Assembly (NCBI RefSeq): GCF_003628535.1 | Contig: NZ_RBCI01000014.1 | Span: forward strand, 62,001 to 126,000 | Reading direction: 5' to 3' | Origin: Flavisolibacter nicotianae | GTDB lineage: Bacteria > Bacteroidota > Bacteroidia > Chitinophagales > Chitinophagaceae | Length of the DNA stretch: 64,000 nucleotides | In this document: positions 56,437 through 64,000 of the stretch, one piece after another | How positions within the stretch are numbered: the stretch's first letter is position 1 | How the letters are laid out: each line of letters starts with the position of its first letter | Notes under the pieces: model-generated | What the model was told of the DNA's origin: nothing | The model's input: the letters and a program-made list of their open reading frames with translations, nothing else | Databases searched by the model: none | Translations under genes and position numbers: made by a program

Positions 56437-57009
56437 TCAGGCTTTTAACCAGTTTCGCAAAATGGTTTCCCCGTCGGGTGTCAGTACGCTTTCGGGATGG
56501 AACTGCACACCCTGGATATCGTAGGTTTTGTGCTGCAGCGCCATAATATAGCCGTTGTCGTCTTTGGCCGTTACCTCCAGCACGTCGGGAAAGCCCTCAG
56601 TGCTTACCACCCAACTGTGGTAGCGACCAACGGGAATTTGCGCCGGCAAACCTTTAAATAACTGGCAATCGGCAACATCCAATTGACAATTGAGCGCCAC
56701 ACCGTGGTAAACAGTGGACAGGTTCACCAGCGTGCCGCCAAAAGCTTCACCAATTGCCTGGTGCCCCAGGCACACCCCCAGGATGGATTTGCTGGCTGCG
56801 TATTCGCTGATCAGGGACAGCAACCGGCCGGCTTCGGAAGGGATACCGGGACCGGGAGACAAAATGATCTTGTCGTAGTTCTTCACGTTTTCCAGCGGAA
56901 TTTCATCGTTGCGAAAGACGTCTACATCAATGCTTGCATCCACTTGTTTTACCAGGTGAACAAGATTGTAGGTAAACGAGTCGTAGTTATCAAAAACCAA
57001 TAGTTTCAT
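56437..57009 (-). CDS. trpG: anthranilate synthase glutaminase component
   Basis: 190 residues from the second of two adjacent ATGs (57009; 57012 is possible). The triad is the Cys in ILGVCLGHQAIGEAFGG, and His and Glu in QGVQFHPESVLTPDG; DNYDSFTYNLVHLV and LSPGPGIPSEAG are family signatures. It channels ammonia to TrpE and may also serve 4-aminobenzoate synthase (PabA role), as in many bacteria. It starts about 8 nt after the trpE stop. Confidence 0.95.
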   Translation of the reverse strand: MKLLVFDNYDSFTYNLVHLVKQVDASIDVDVFRNDEIPLENVKNYDKIILSPGPGIPSEAGRLLSLISEYAASKSILGVCLGHQAIGEAFGGTLVNLSTVYHGVALNCQLDVADCQLFKGLPAQIPVGRYHSWVVSTEGFPDVLEVTAKDDNGYIMALQHKTYDIQGVQFHPESVLTPDGETILRNWLKA

Positions 57010-57017
57010 CACCGTTC

Positions 57018-58433
57018 TTAACAGATTGACTCTGCCATTTGAATGGCAGATTTGAGTGCATTTAATTTATTGTTGACTTCCTGCAGTTCACTTTCCGGGT
57101 TGCTGGCGGCTACGATGCCGGCGCCCCCCTGCAGGTAAAGCGTATTGTCTTTACTCAACAGCGTACGGATCATGATCGCGTGGTTGCAGGACCCGTCAAA
57201 ACCGACAAAGCCAATGGCGCCCCCATAAAAGCTCCGTGCGGTGGGCTCGTACGCATTGATCAACTGCATGGCTTTGAATTTCGGTGCCCCGCTCAATGTG
57301 CCGGCCGGGAAGGTCTTGAACAGCACTTCAAACGGGTTCGTGCCTTCTTTCACATCGCCGGTCACCTCGCTCACCATGTGAATGACGTGGGAGTAAAACT
57401 GGATTTGTTTGTAGTGCGTTACCTGCACGTTGCTGCAAACCGTGCTCAGGTCGTTTCTTGCCAGGTCCACCAGCATAACGTGCTCGGCATTTTCTTTCGG
57501 GTCTTTGGTCAGTTCGTCGGCCCGTTGCTCGTCAATCCTGTCATCACCCGAGCGGCGGAACGTTCCGGCAATCGGGTGGATCACAGCCTTTCCGTTGCGG
57601 ATGATCAGTTGTGCTTCCGGCGAGGAGCCGGCCAGTTTGTAGTCGCCATAATCGAAAAAGAAGAGATAAGGAGACGGGTTGATGTTGCGCAGGGCCCGGT
57701 AAACATTGAATTCGTCGCCGGCGAACCGCTGCTGAAAACGGCGGCTCAGCACGATCTGGAACACGTCGCCACGGTGGCAACTGGCAATTCCTTTTTTTAC
57801 GATCTCCCTGTAATCGCTGTCCTCCATGTTAGAGCTTTCATCACCCACGACTTTGAAGGGATAGACAGGAACGTCCTTGCTGTTAATCAGGCTTTCCACA
57901 ACTGCCCCTTCGCTCTCGATCCCTGCCAGCTTGTTTTCCAGCAGCAACAATTCGTCGCGGTAGTGATTGATGGCAATAACGTATTGGTACAGCCGGTAAC
58001 GGGCAAACGGGATCTGGTTGCTGGTGTCTTCCGGCTCCCGGAATTGAATCGTTTCAAAAAACTGGACGGCATCGAAGGTAAAATAGCCAAACAAGCCCTG
58101 CGCAAACCGGGTCAGCCTGGGATTTTCGGACCTTACCTCGAACTGCTGTGTAAAGTCCCAAAGAATGTTTTTCAGCTCTTCGTTGGTGCGCAGCGACGTT
58201 TGTTCCGCATTTTGACCAGGGAACTTTGTTTCCACCACGCCATCCTTGATCTCGATACCGCCAATGGCGTTGATACAGATAAACGAGTAGCTGTTTTCTG
58301 CCGCATGGTGATCGGTACTTTCCAGCAGGACGGTATCGTGGAAACGATCACGCAGGCGCAGGTAGATGCCGACAGGTGTGTACACATCTGCGAGCATTTT
58401 CTTTACCGTTGTTTCAATTTGAATCTTTTTCAT
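57018..58433 (-). CDS. trpE: anthranilate synthase component I
   Basis: 471 residues. The chorismate-binding C-terminal domain has GDVFQIVLSRRFQQRF, SSPEAQLIIRNG, PIAGTFRRSGDD, HVMLVDLARNDLSTVC, TFPAGTLSGAPKFKAMQLI and GGAIGFVGFDGSCNHAIMIRT. The N-terminal region contains LLESTDHHAAENSYSFICI, where an ESS-type motif for tryptophan feedback is usually found. The first structural gene of the trp operon, it lies directly after an attenuator with a Trp-rich leader peptide. Confidence 0.95.
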   Translation of the reverse strand: MKKIQIETTVKKMLADVYTPVGIYLRLRDRFHDTVLLESTDHHAAENSYSFICINAIGGIEIKDGVVETKFPGQNAEQTSLRTNEELKNILWDFTQQFEVRSENPRLTRFAQGLFGYFTFDAVQFFETIQFREPEDTSNQIPFARYRLYQYVIAINHYRDELLLLENKLAGIESEGAVVESLINSKDVPVYPFKVVGDESSNMEDSDYREIVKKGIASCHRGDVFQIVLSRRFQQRFAGDEFNVYRALRNINPSPYLFFFDYGDYKLAGSSPEAQLIIRNGKAVIHPIAGTFRRSGDDRIDEQRADELTKDPKENAEHVMLVDLARNDLSTVCSNVQVTHYKQIQFYSHVIHMVSEVTGDVKEGTNPFEVLFKTFPAGTLSGAPKFKAMQLINAYEPTARSFYGGAIGFVGFDGSCNHAIMIRTLLSKDNTLYLQGGAGIVAASNPESELQEVNNKLNALKSAIQMAESIC

Positions 58434-58443
58434 AAAGACTAAT

Positions 58444-58513
58444 AAAAAAACCCCGCAAGCAGCGGGGTTCTAATATGGTGAATAAACAATAGCGATTGCT
58501 ATACAGAACCCCG
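58444..58513 (-). promoter_or_regulatory. trp operon attenuator (terminator and antiterminator)
   Basis: On the minus strand an 8-bp GC-rich stem (58449-58456 with 58462-58469) followed by seven T forms a terminator 11 nt before trpE. A competing antiterminator pairs 58463-58471 with 58505-58513 (9 bp, perfect). The latter segment overlaps the end of the leader-peptide ORF, so ribosome position can choose between the two folds. Confidence 0.85.
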
Positions 58514-58561
58514 ATCAGCGTTTGTATGCCACCACCAAAATTTATTGTTGATTGATTTCAT
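58499..58561 (-). CDS. trpL: trp leader peptide
   Basis: A 20-codon ORF (ATG 58561, stop 58499-58501) encodes MKSINNKF, then three consecutive tryptophans (codons at 58529-58537), then HTNADRGSV. It lies just upstream of the attenuator of trpE. A ribosome stalled at the Trp codons when Trp-tRNA is scarce would leave the 58505-58513 segment free to form the antiterminator; a ribosome reaching the stop would cover it. This is classical ribosome-mediated attenuation, deduced from sequence alone. Confidence 0.88.
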   Translation of the reverse strand: MKSINNKFWWWHTNADRGSV

Positions 58562-58631
58562 TTGATTGCAAATATGCGGTAGAATAGCTGATTTGGCAAA
58601 CTTTTTTTTTAGCTTTAAAAAAACACACACG

Positions 58632-58913
58632 ATGACCATTCAACATAAAGAAAACCCGCAGCGGGGCCTGTTTTTCGTTGAAGACGAAGGCGACGTAGTT
58701 GCAGAAATCGTTTATGCCAAAAGCAGCGACAACATCCTCATTATCGAACATACCGAAGTGGACGAAGCCCTCCGTGACGGCAACATCGGCTACGAACTGG
58801 TACACAAAACAGCTGATTATGCCCGCATGCACGGTATGAAAGTGTCGCCGGTCTGCCCGTTTGCCAAGGCGGTATTCGACAAAAAGCCGGAATGGGCGGA
58901 CCTGCTTGCATAA
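58632..58913 (+). CDS. small GNAT acetyltransferase (YjdJ type)
   Basis: 93 residues. LFFVEDEGDVVAEIVYAKSSDNILIIEHTEVDEALRDGNIGYELVHKTADYAR and KVSPVCPFAKAVFDKKPEWADLL match the short GCN5-related YjdJ-type family, about half the length of a usual GNAT, with an acetyl-CoA-binding GxG-like turn (RDGNIGYEL). The substrate is unknown. It is transcribed divergently from the trp operon and followed by an MBL hydrolase gene 87 bp later. Confidence 0.88.
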   Translation: MTIQHKENPQRGLFFVEDEGDVVAEIVYAKSSDNILIIEHTEVDEALRDGNIGYELVHKTADYARMHGMKVSPVCPFAKAVFDKKPEWADLLA

Positions 58914-59000
58914 ATATTCGCCAAACCGCGGCCAGCCGCGGTTTTTACCCGGTTCCCAGGAAAAATAAAAGAAGCAAAAGCCTTTTCTTTGTGGTTCACT

Positions 59001-59846
59001 ATGAGCTTGTTTGTTTGTTCAATCGCATCCGGAAGCAACGGCAATTGCTATTACGTGGGAAACGAAACCGAAGCGGTTCTGATCGACGCGGGCATTCCCT
59101 GCAAAGAGATTGAGACCCGGATGAAACGGTCGGGGCTTTCGCTGCAAAACGTAAAAGCCGTTTTTGTTTCGCACGAGCATACCGACCATATTTCCGGTTT
59201 GCCCGTGCTGGCAAAAAAACACCAGCTCCCCATCTTTATTACCACGCCGACACTGCGGAACAGCAAGCTCCGGTTTGAAAAGGAATTGCTCAACGATTTT
59301 TCCGGCGATGTTCCCGTTATCATTGGCGACCTCACGGTCACGGCGTTTTCCAAGCGGCACGATGCTGCCGACCCGTACAGCTTTACGGTTAGTGGAAACG
59401 GGGTGAACGTTGGCGTCATCACAGATATCGGCAGGGCCTGCGAAAATGTAATCGGGCATTTCAGCCAGTGCCACGCGGCGTTTTTGGAATCGAACTACGA
59501 TGAAGAAATGCTGCTAAAGGGAAGCTATCCCTGGTACCTGAAAAACCGCATCCGCAACGGGCAGGGACACCTGTCAAACCGGGAAGCCCTCGATCTTTTC
59601 CTGGGGCACCGGTCGCAGCAGCTCTCGCACCTTTTTCTCTCGCACCTGTCGCGTAACAACAACTGCCCCAAACTGGTGGAGGAACTGTTCACCACGCATG
59701 CCAACGGCGTGAAGATGATCGTTGCCAGCCGTTTCCAGGAATCAGCGGTTTATCAAATTCAAGGGCTGAGCAAACTGGCGCCAAATAATTTCGACGTTCA
59801 TGTCTCCCAGCCGCAGTTGACGTTTACATTTGATTCCTCGCTATAA
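59001..59846 (+). CDS. MBL-fold metallo-hydrolase (YycJ/WalJ-like)
   Basis: 281 residues from ATG 59001 (MSLFVCSIASGSNGNCYYVG). The metal motif is VFVSHEHTDHISG (HxHxDH), with further ligands in FSKRHDAADP, GVITDIGRA and FLSHLSRNNN. SGSNGNCYYVG and IDAGIPCKEI are typical of the YycJ-like branch, linked in Firmicutes to cell-wall and DNA-repair control. The precise substrate is unproven. Its 3' end overlaps the convergent ABC gene by 6 nt. Confidence 0.88.
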   Translation: MSLFVCSIASGSNGNCYYVGNETEAVLIDAGIPCKEIETRMKRSGLSLQNVKAVFVSHEHTDHISGLPVLAKKHQLPIFITTPTLRNSKLRFEKELLNDFSGDVPVIIGDLTVTAFSKRHDAADPYSFTVSGNGVNVGVITDIGRACENVIGHFSQCHAAFLESNYDEEMLLKGSYPWYLKNRIRNGQGHLSNREALDLFLGHRSQQLSHLFLSHLSRNNNCPKLVEELFTTHANGVKMIVASRFQESAVYQIQGLSKLAPNNFDVHVSQPQLTFTFDSSL

Positions 59847-60812
59847 ATACCAACAGTTTTCCCGGTTTACGGCAGCCTTCACCCTGTCTCCTTTTTGAAA
59901 TCCGGTGCTGTTGGTTTTGATCCACAGCCTCGTTGCCCCGTACACCACGTCCAGTTCGTAATAACTTCCGAAAAAGTGTGCCGCACTGACCAGTCCAGCG
60001 CCACCGTCTGTCTTTTCCAAACGGATATTTTCCGGCCGGATAAAAAGCCTCTCCCCTTCCGCCGGCACGATCGAAAAAATGGTTTTGGCCTCTTCTGCAG
60101 TCAGCAGGTTGTAGTCGCCAAACAATCCGCCGATATACTCGTTTACAGGCTGGCGGTACAATTTTTCCGGTGCCGCCTTTTGGATAATGGTCCCTCCTTT
60201 CAGCACCAGCACTTCCTCCGCCCAGGGCAATACATCCATGGGATCGTGCGACACCATGATACAGGCCGTTTTGCCTTCCCGCACGATGTCGTCAAGAACC
60301 GTTTTCAGGATTTGCTTGTGAATTCCATCCAGGTTGGAAAAAGGCTCGTCCAGCAGCAGCAACCGTGGCAGCGTTGTCAGGAGGCGGGCCAGGGCCGTGC
60401 GTTGCCGTTCTCCGCCGGAAAGCTGGTCTGTTCTCCGTGTCAACAAGTGATCGACCTGGCAAAGGGCATAAATGCGGTGTCGCTCTTCTTCTCCCACCAG
60501 GCTGGCCATTTCGAGATAATCGTCGAGTTTGTAATTGTTCCGCAGTTCGAAATGCTGCGACAGGTAGGCAATGTGTTTGTGACCCGGCAAGAGTTTTTCG
60601 TCGGGCCCGGCTACCCGTTGTCCTTCAAAAAAGATGTTTCCGCTGTCGGGTTGAACAAGGCCGGCAATTGCTTTGAGCAAGGTTGTTTTACCCGAACCGG
60701 TTTCGCCGGCGACCGCCAAACGCTTGAATGACTGGTAGGAAAAACTAACGTCGTTCAGAACAAGTGTCTCTTTATTCGATTTTCGAAGCCGCGAAACATG
60801 CAGGAGATCCAT
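59841..60812 (-). CDS. ABC transporter ATP-binding protein with TOBE-type C-terminus
   Basis: 323 residues. Walker A GETGSGKTT, Q-loop YLSQHFEL, signature LSGGERQR, Walker B LLLLDEPFSNLD and switch His SHDP are all intact. The C-terminal ~100 residues (LFIRPENIRLEKTDGGAG, FFGSYYELDVVYG, RLWIKTNS) form a TOBE-like domain as in PotA, FbpC or ModC importers. No permease or binding protein is next to it in the window, so it is an orphan ATPase whose partner must be encoded elsewhere. Confidence 0.87.
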   Translation of the reverse strand: MDLLHVSRLRKSNKETLVLNDVSFSYQSFKRLAVAGETGSGKTTLLKAIAGLVQPDSGNIFFEGQRVAGPDEKLLPGHKHIAYLSQHFELRNNYKLDDYLEMASLVGEEERHRIYALCQVDHLLTRRTDQLSGGERQRTALARLLTTLPRLLLLDEPFSNLDGIHKQILKTVLDDIVREGKTACIMVSHDPMDVLPWAEEVLVLKGGTIIQKAAPEKLYRQPVNEYIGGLFGDYNLLTAEEAKTIFSIVPAEGERLFIRPENIRLEKTDGGAGLVSAAHFFGSYYELDVVYGATRLWIKTNSTGFQKGDRVKAAVNRENCWYL

Positions 60813-61274
60813 AAAAGGTCAAATGTATCCCGTTTCATTGCATGTTTTGCTTCCAATCTTTTCCCGCCGCCCGGCGGTCGGGAAAGGTTGAATTGTCCGG
60901 CACTGTAAAGAAATACGCTTGGCATTGCAGCGAAAGGTGTTGCCGGCTGATATGCGATTGGTGCTACAAAGCTATTTCCGTTCGCCGTTTTGCAGACCAG
61001 TCTGCCAGGCCAACTTTTCTCATGCTGCGCCCAAAGGTCAATGCGCTGAACCTGTTTGACGTTTGTTTTCCTGCTTTACACGCAGGTAAGATGCCGGTTG
61101 CTACAGGCCACCGGTCCGGCATTCTTCGAAAAAAATAAGGGAAAACACAGACCCGGAAAAAGGATTTTCCGTCTCCAAAACACGCTTACAATCGTAATTA
61201 AAAATGCGTGAAACCCTTTACAGGAAAGGGTTTTAATCATTCCTTTAACAGTTTCGGCATAGTAACACCGAGAA
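60813..61274. other. gene-poor stretch upstream of a small RNA
   Basis: About 460 bp. A 9-bp hairpin (61211-61219 with 61225-61233) followed by TAAT could be a weak terminator. Possible frames here look composition-driven and unlike proteins. Nothing else is supported. Confidence 0.5.
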
Positions 61275-61314
61275 AAAGTTGTTGCAACAACTTTATTTAT
61301 CGATTCTACATTTG
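61275..61314 (+). promoter_or_regulatory. promoter with overlapping 20-bp palindrome
   Basis: A perfect 20-bp palindrome (61275-61294) contains TTG at 61282-61284. After 22 nt comes TACATTTG (61307-61314). TTG and TAnnTTTG at this spacing match the Bacteroidota -33/-7 promoter. The palindrome over the -33 region looks like an operator. Confidence 0.75.
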
Positions 61315-61319
61315 TACCA

Positions 61320-61430
61320 GAAGAGCAAACGATACGAGATCAGAACGCTCTTCCTTTAAGTCGAACTCAACTACTTTTCATATAGCAAGCAATCGTTAGC
61401 GTCCGCTGTTTCTACAGTGGACTTTTTTTT
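61320..61430 (+). ncRNA. candidate small RNA, about 110 nt
   Basis: Transcription from the promoter at 61282-61314 should start near 61320. The RNA would begin with a 7-bp stem (61320-61326 with 61347-61353). Its loop contains AACGAT, which can pair with ATCGTT near 61392-61397, either as a pseudoknot or as an alternative fold. It ends in a strong terminator. No start codon with a convincing frame follows the promoter. I do not recognise a known family; 6S RNA and other housekeeping RNAs have different length or structure. Confidence 0.65.
61401..61430 (+). terminator. Rho-independent terminator of the small RNA
   Basis: An 8-bp stem with one G-T pair (61401-61408 with 61415-61422), a 6-nt loop and eight T. 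Confidence 0.85.
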
Positions 61431-61452
61431 GTCCCTATGTGTCGCAAACGGG

Positions 61453-61662
61453 TTATGCAATTTCGGCTTCGGCCACTTCTGCAACGACTTTTTCCTGCCC
61501 CGGCATTTCACCTTTCGATGTCCTGGCCATGGCCTGGAAAAATGAGCCGTCTTCTGCTTTTTTCACTTCACTCAGGCTTTCAAACCCCTGCGACCGTAAC
61601 TGGCTGACATAAATCTCCAGTTCCCGCTCATTGAAACAGATGGCAGCAATGTGCATTTTCAT
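61453..61662 (-). CDS. small uncharacterised protein, 69 aa
   Basis: ATG 61662 gives MKMHIAAICFNERELEIYVS, then QLRSQGFESLSEVKKAEDGS, and a tail rich in Ala and Glu. The first ~50 residues look like a small alpha/beta domain, with no signal peptide or membrane segment. A longer frame upstream would add an unrelated hydrophobic stretch. It converges with the small RNA, whose terminator lies 22 bp away. I do not recognise a family. Confidence 0.6.
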   Translation of the reverse strand: MKMHIAAICFNERELEIYVSQLRSQGFESLSEVKKAEDGSFFQAMARTSKGEMPGQEKVVAEVAEAEIA

Positions 61663-61883
61663 CGAATAAAAGTACAGGATCAGCCGATTTGCCGGCACAG
61701 CAATTTTCCACATTGCCAGGCTCGAAACGGAACCGTCGTCATGCCTATATATTCAACTGTAAGATCGTCCTGATAAAAGAAAGAATTGCACACCTGGATA
61801 AAAAAAGAGGACTACGCTGCCGTCGGCAACAGCGGCAATGGTTGCAACACCCGTAAAAGTTGTTTTGCCGCCTGGGAAACTAC

Positions 61884-62585
61884 CTACCAACCCATGAACA
61901 CCATTCCGGCGCCGCAAAGCAAAACGGACAACCCGCCGATTGCATGCATGTAACGTTCCAGTTTTTCTGTTTTCAACAACGAAAACCCGTAAAAACCGGC
62001 GGTCACCATCAGGATCATCGTTGCCAGTGTACAAATGGTGTACACCACAACCAGTAGAGTCATGCCCGTCCACGAATTTTTGGCTGCAGGGAAATAGAGC
62101 AGGGGAATCATGGGTTCGCAGGGACCAAGCAAAAAAATCAAAAACATCACCCAGGGAGTCACTTTGTGGCGCTCCTGTTGGGTCAATGCCGCACCGTGTT
62201 TATGTTCGTAAACGTACATGGAACCATCTGCATGAAGGTCGAAATGTTTGTGCACATGGTCTTGCCTTGCCCGGAAGAGTCCCCAGGTGGCGTAGGCGGC
62301 GCCAAAACCCAGCAAGACCCAACCGGCCAGGCCTCCGCGTACCGATTCGAGCCAGCTGAGTTTCGAAAGCGACCAGCCAATAGCAGCTCCGCCGAGACCC
62401 AGCAACACGGAACTCCACACATGCCCGCATCCGCAGACAATCGTCCAGAAAACAGTTCGACCCCACCCCCAGCCTCTTGCCTTTGCCAACGCCAGGAAAG
62501 GCAGGTAATGATCGGGGCCGGCAATGGTGTGCAAAAATGAAACGCTGATGGCCGTCAAGGCCAGCACTTCCAATTCAGGCGACAT
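61884..62585 (-). CDS. nickel transporter-like membrane protein of the urease cluster (UreH/NiCoT type)
   Basis: 233 residues from ATG 62585, overlapping the ureD stop region by 11 nt. There are six membrane segments. The first carries SFLHTIAGPDHYLPFLALAKA, an H-x-x-x-x-D-H motif like that of nickel/cobalt permeases, and segment two has GCGHVWSSVLLGL. A central His-rich loop (HVHKHFDLHADGS...HKHG) suggests metal binding. LGPCEPMIPLLYFPA is also typical of the UreH/TauE-like group. Coupling to ureD and ureG supports nickel uptake for urease. Confidence 0.85.
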   Translation of the reverse strand: MSPELEVLALTAISVSFLHTIAGPDHYLPFLALAKARGWGWGRTVFWTIVCGCGHVWSSVLLGLGGAAIGWSLSKLSWLESVRGGLAGWVLLGFGAAYATWGLFRARQDHVHKHFDLHADGSMYVYEHKHGAALTQQERHKVTPWVMFLIFLLGPCEPMIPLLYFPAAKNSWTGMTLLVVVYTICTLATMILMVTAGFYGFSLLKTEKLERYMHAIGGLSVLLCGAGMVFMGW

Positions 62586-63396
62586 GCGATTCCAGTTTTT
62601 TGGGTGAACCAACTAGTGCCGTTTGCAGTACTGACCCGAGCTGTCGTTGCAGGGTAAACAATTCTTCGGCTTTGTATCCGAGCATGCGCACTATGATCCC
62701 GTTTACCGGCAGTGCGCTAACACCGAAACGAATGCCCGCAAGATTGTCCAGCGTTTGCACCACGAGATCGATGGTGGCCTGTACGTTGACTTGTTCATCG
62801 ATAAAAAGCAATGTAGACTGGTGTGTAAACCCTTCCCATTGTCCGATGGCGTGCAGATTGGTTTCGCCGGGTTGCAGAACGAGGTTTTCTTTTACGACCA
62901 GCCGTTCATTCAGGAAGATTTCCGTAAGCCCGTGATAAAGTGAGAACTGAAAGATCTCGCCGTTGAGTTTCCGGCCACAGCTGATCACTTCTCCCCAAAG
63001 CAAGCGACACCCCTTCTCCAAATAAATGGCGGCCTGCGAGCGGAGCACGGCGCCCTTGTGCAATACCAACGGGTGCGGCAGAAAGGCAAACGTGCTGGCA
63101 GTTTTCAACCGTACGACAAATTTCTGCACGGCCCCCTGTTTCATCTGGAAAACGCGTTGGTAGGACTGGGTTTCCACTGTCAGCATGCACCCTTCTGCTA
63201 CGTCAATCGCCAGGTCGTACCCATCATTGTCAAGGATACCCGGCGATGCGTTCATGAGCATGAGCTGGAGGTCTGCCCGCAGCTTATCCTCTGTTGTATT
63301 AACGATTTTGAAGGGCTGTGTACAGAAGGACCGGGAAACGATCGTCCGTCCCTGCCGCAAGGCTGTTGCGATATGGAGGCTGGCAGTTAACGGCAT
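62575..63396 (-). CDS. ureD: urease accessory protein UreD
   Basis: 273 residues. [65 protein letters not shown] and [20 protein letters not shown] follow the UreD/UreH pattern. UreD binds apo-urease and, with UreF and UreG, passes nickel to the active site. Its start overlaps the ureG stop by 10 nt and its stop overlaps the transporter ATG, so all three are translationally linked. The urease structural genes would lie beyond the window. Confidence 0.92.
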   Translation of the reverse strand: MPLTASLHIATALRQGRTIVSRSFCTQPFKIVNTTEDKLRADLQLMLMNASPGILDNDGYDLAIDVAEGCMLTVETQSYQRVFQMKQGAVQKFVVRLKTASTFAFLPHPLVLHKGAVLRSQAAIYLEKGCRLLWGEVISCGRKLNGEIFQFSLYHGLTEIFLNERLVVKENLVLQPGETNLHAIGQWEGFTHQSTLLFIDEQVNVQATIDLVVQTLDNLAGIRFGVSALPVNGIIVRMLGYKAEELFTLQRQLGSVLQTALVGSPKKLESHVA

Positions 63397-64000
63397 AAAA
63401 GAACCTCTTCGCCCTCTTCGGTCAGTGCATATTTTTTAATCCAGCTAATCACTTTATCCAACCCTTCCAGCGACATCAGGTTGGTAAAAACAAAGGGCTC
63501 TCCCCTGCGCATTTTTTTGGCGTCACGCTCCATCACCTCCAGGCTGGCACCCACATAGGGAGCAAGGTCGATTTTATTAATGATCAGCAGGTCGGACCGC
63601 GTGATACCGGGACCACCTTTGCGCGGAATTTTATCGCCTTCGGCAACGTCGATCACGAAGATGGTCACATCAGCGAGGTCGGGGCTGAAGGTGGCCGAAA
63701 GATTGTCACCCCCGCTTTCGATAAAAAGAATCTGCAGGTCGGGAAAGCGAGCCGCCATTTCCTCCACGGCTTCAAGGTTCATGCTGGCGTCTTCACGGAT
63801 AGCCGTGTGCGGGCAGCCGCCTGTTTCCACGCCGATGATCCGTTCGGGTGGAAGCAGGCTATTCTGCGTCAGGAACTCGGCATCCTCTCTTGTGTAGATA
63901 TCGTTGGTGATTACTGCGAGGCTGTAGTCTTTGTTCATCTGCCGGCTCAAGCGTTCGATCAGCGCGGTTTTGCCTGACCCAACCGGGCCGGCAATTCCAA
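63387..64000 (-). CDS. ureG: urease accessory GTPase UreG, 5' end outside window
   Basis: The frame stays open to the window edge. Walker [15 protein letters not shown] is visible at the edge, so only a few N-terminal residues are missing. The CPH metal motif ([21 protein letters not shown]), the G3-like [35 protein letters not shown] and [16 protein letters not shown] are all UreG signatures. It hydrolyses GTP to drive nickel insertion into urease. About 204 residues are visible, close to the full ~205-210 of the family. Confidence 0.95.
   Translation of the reverse strand, partial: GIAGPVGSGKTALIERLSRQMNKDYSLAVITNDIYTREDAEFLTQNSLLPPERIIGVETGGCPHTAIREDASMNLEAVEEMAARFPDLQILFIESGGDNLSATFSPDLADVTIFVIDVAEGDKIPRKGGPGITRSDLLIINKIDLAPYVGASLEVMERDAKKMRRGEPFVFTNLMSLEGLDKVISWIKKYALTEEGEEVLLCR

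Noticed and set aside
57180-58442. Long plus-strand frame of 420 codons over trpE
   Set aside because: It is a shadow of trpE, which has full family motifs on the minus strand; the plus-strand product has no recognisable domain.
60842-61138. 98-codon plus-strand frame in the gap after the ABC gene
   Set aside because: Cys/Arg-rich random-looking composition, no signal or domain; judged non-coding.
61208-61399. 63-codon plus-strand frame across the small-RNA promoter
   Set aside because: It would start upstream of the predicted promoter and read through the -7 box and RNA stem; the sequence is not protein-like.

Overview
The window looks like chromosomal DNA of a member of Bacteroidota, most likely a Chitinophagaceae-type soil or freshwater bacterium. 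The signs are secreted proteins with type IX secretion (Por) C-terminal sorting domains, SprB-like repeats, a TonB-dependent receptor with a carboxypeptidase-regulatory N-terminus, promoters with a TAnnTTTG -7 box, WG-repeat and DUF2911 proteins, and GC near 50 percent. I name no genus.

Layout. 1-4.5 kb: two tandem paralogous T9SS-exported proteins. 4.7-8.5 kb: pentapeptide protein, a small ORF and a TonB-dependent receptor. 8.7-11.9 kb (minus): a TonB C-terminal-domain protein and two membrane proteins resembling TssN and TssO of the Bacteroidota type VI secretion system. 12.2-19.9 kb: MFS transporter, frameshifted cupin, Gfo/Idh/MocA oxidoreductase, FAD/Fe-S oxidase, guanine deaminase and a frameshifted old-yellow-enzyme gene. 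20-32 kb (minus): a compact locus with an FHA-like protein, a 32-residue membrane micropeptide, a transmembrane PP2C phosphatase, a 1375-residue SEDS glycosyltransferase-transpeptidase fusion, an FHA protein, two Ser/Thr kinases (one frameshifted) and a lipoprotein. Its content resembles the actinobacterial fha-pstP-rodA-pbpA-pknA-pknB locus and is the most striking system here. 32.4-40.6 kb (plus): glgX, treZ and a treY-malQ fusion, which is glycogen-to-trehalose metabolism. 40.7-47.8 kb: DUF2130, phosphopantetheinyl transferase, dCTP deaminase, WG-repeat and DUF2911 proteins. 48-58.6 kb (minus): a tryptophan operon, trpE-G-D-C-F-cupin-B-DUF695-A, behind a leader peptide and attenuator, followed by hisH, a four-helix-bundle protein gene, hisA and hisF. 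58.6-64 kb: GNAT, MBL hydrolase, ABC ATPase, a probable small RNA with its own promoter and terminator, and urease accessory genes ureG (cut by the window end), ureD and a nickel transporter.

Two threads run across genes. First, at least ten low-complexity tracts share a strict 7-nt period but not a sequence. Several form inverted arms around a spacer. One pair brackets the four-helix-bundle gene, and two tracts lie in frame inside genes. Second, three single-nucleotide frameshifts cluster between 13.5 and 24 kb, and one lies inside a tract of 159 bp otherwise identical between the two kinase genes. Either sequencing/assembly error or recent decay could explain these.
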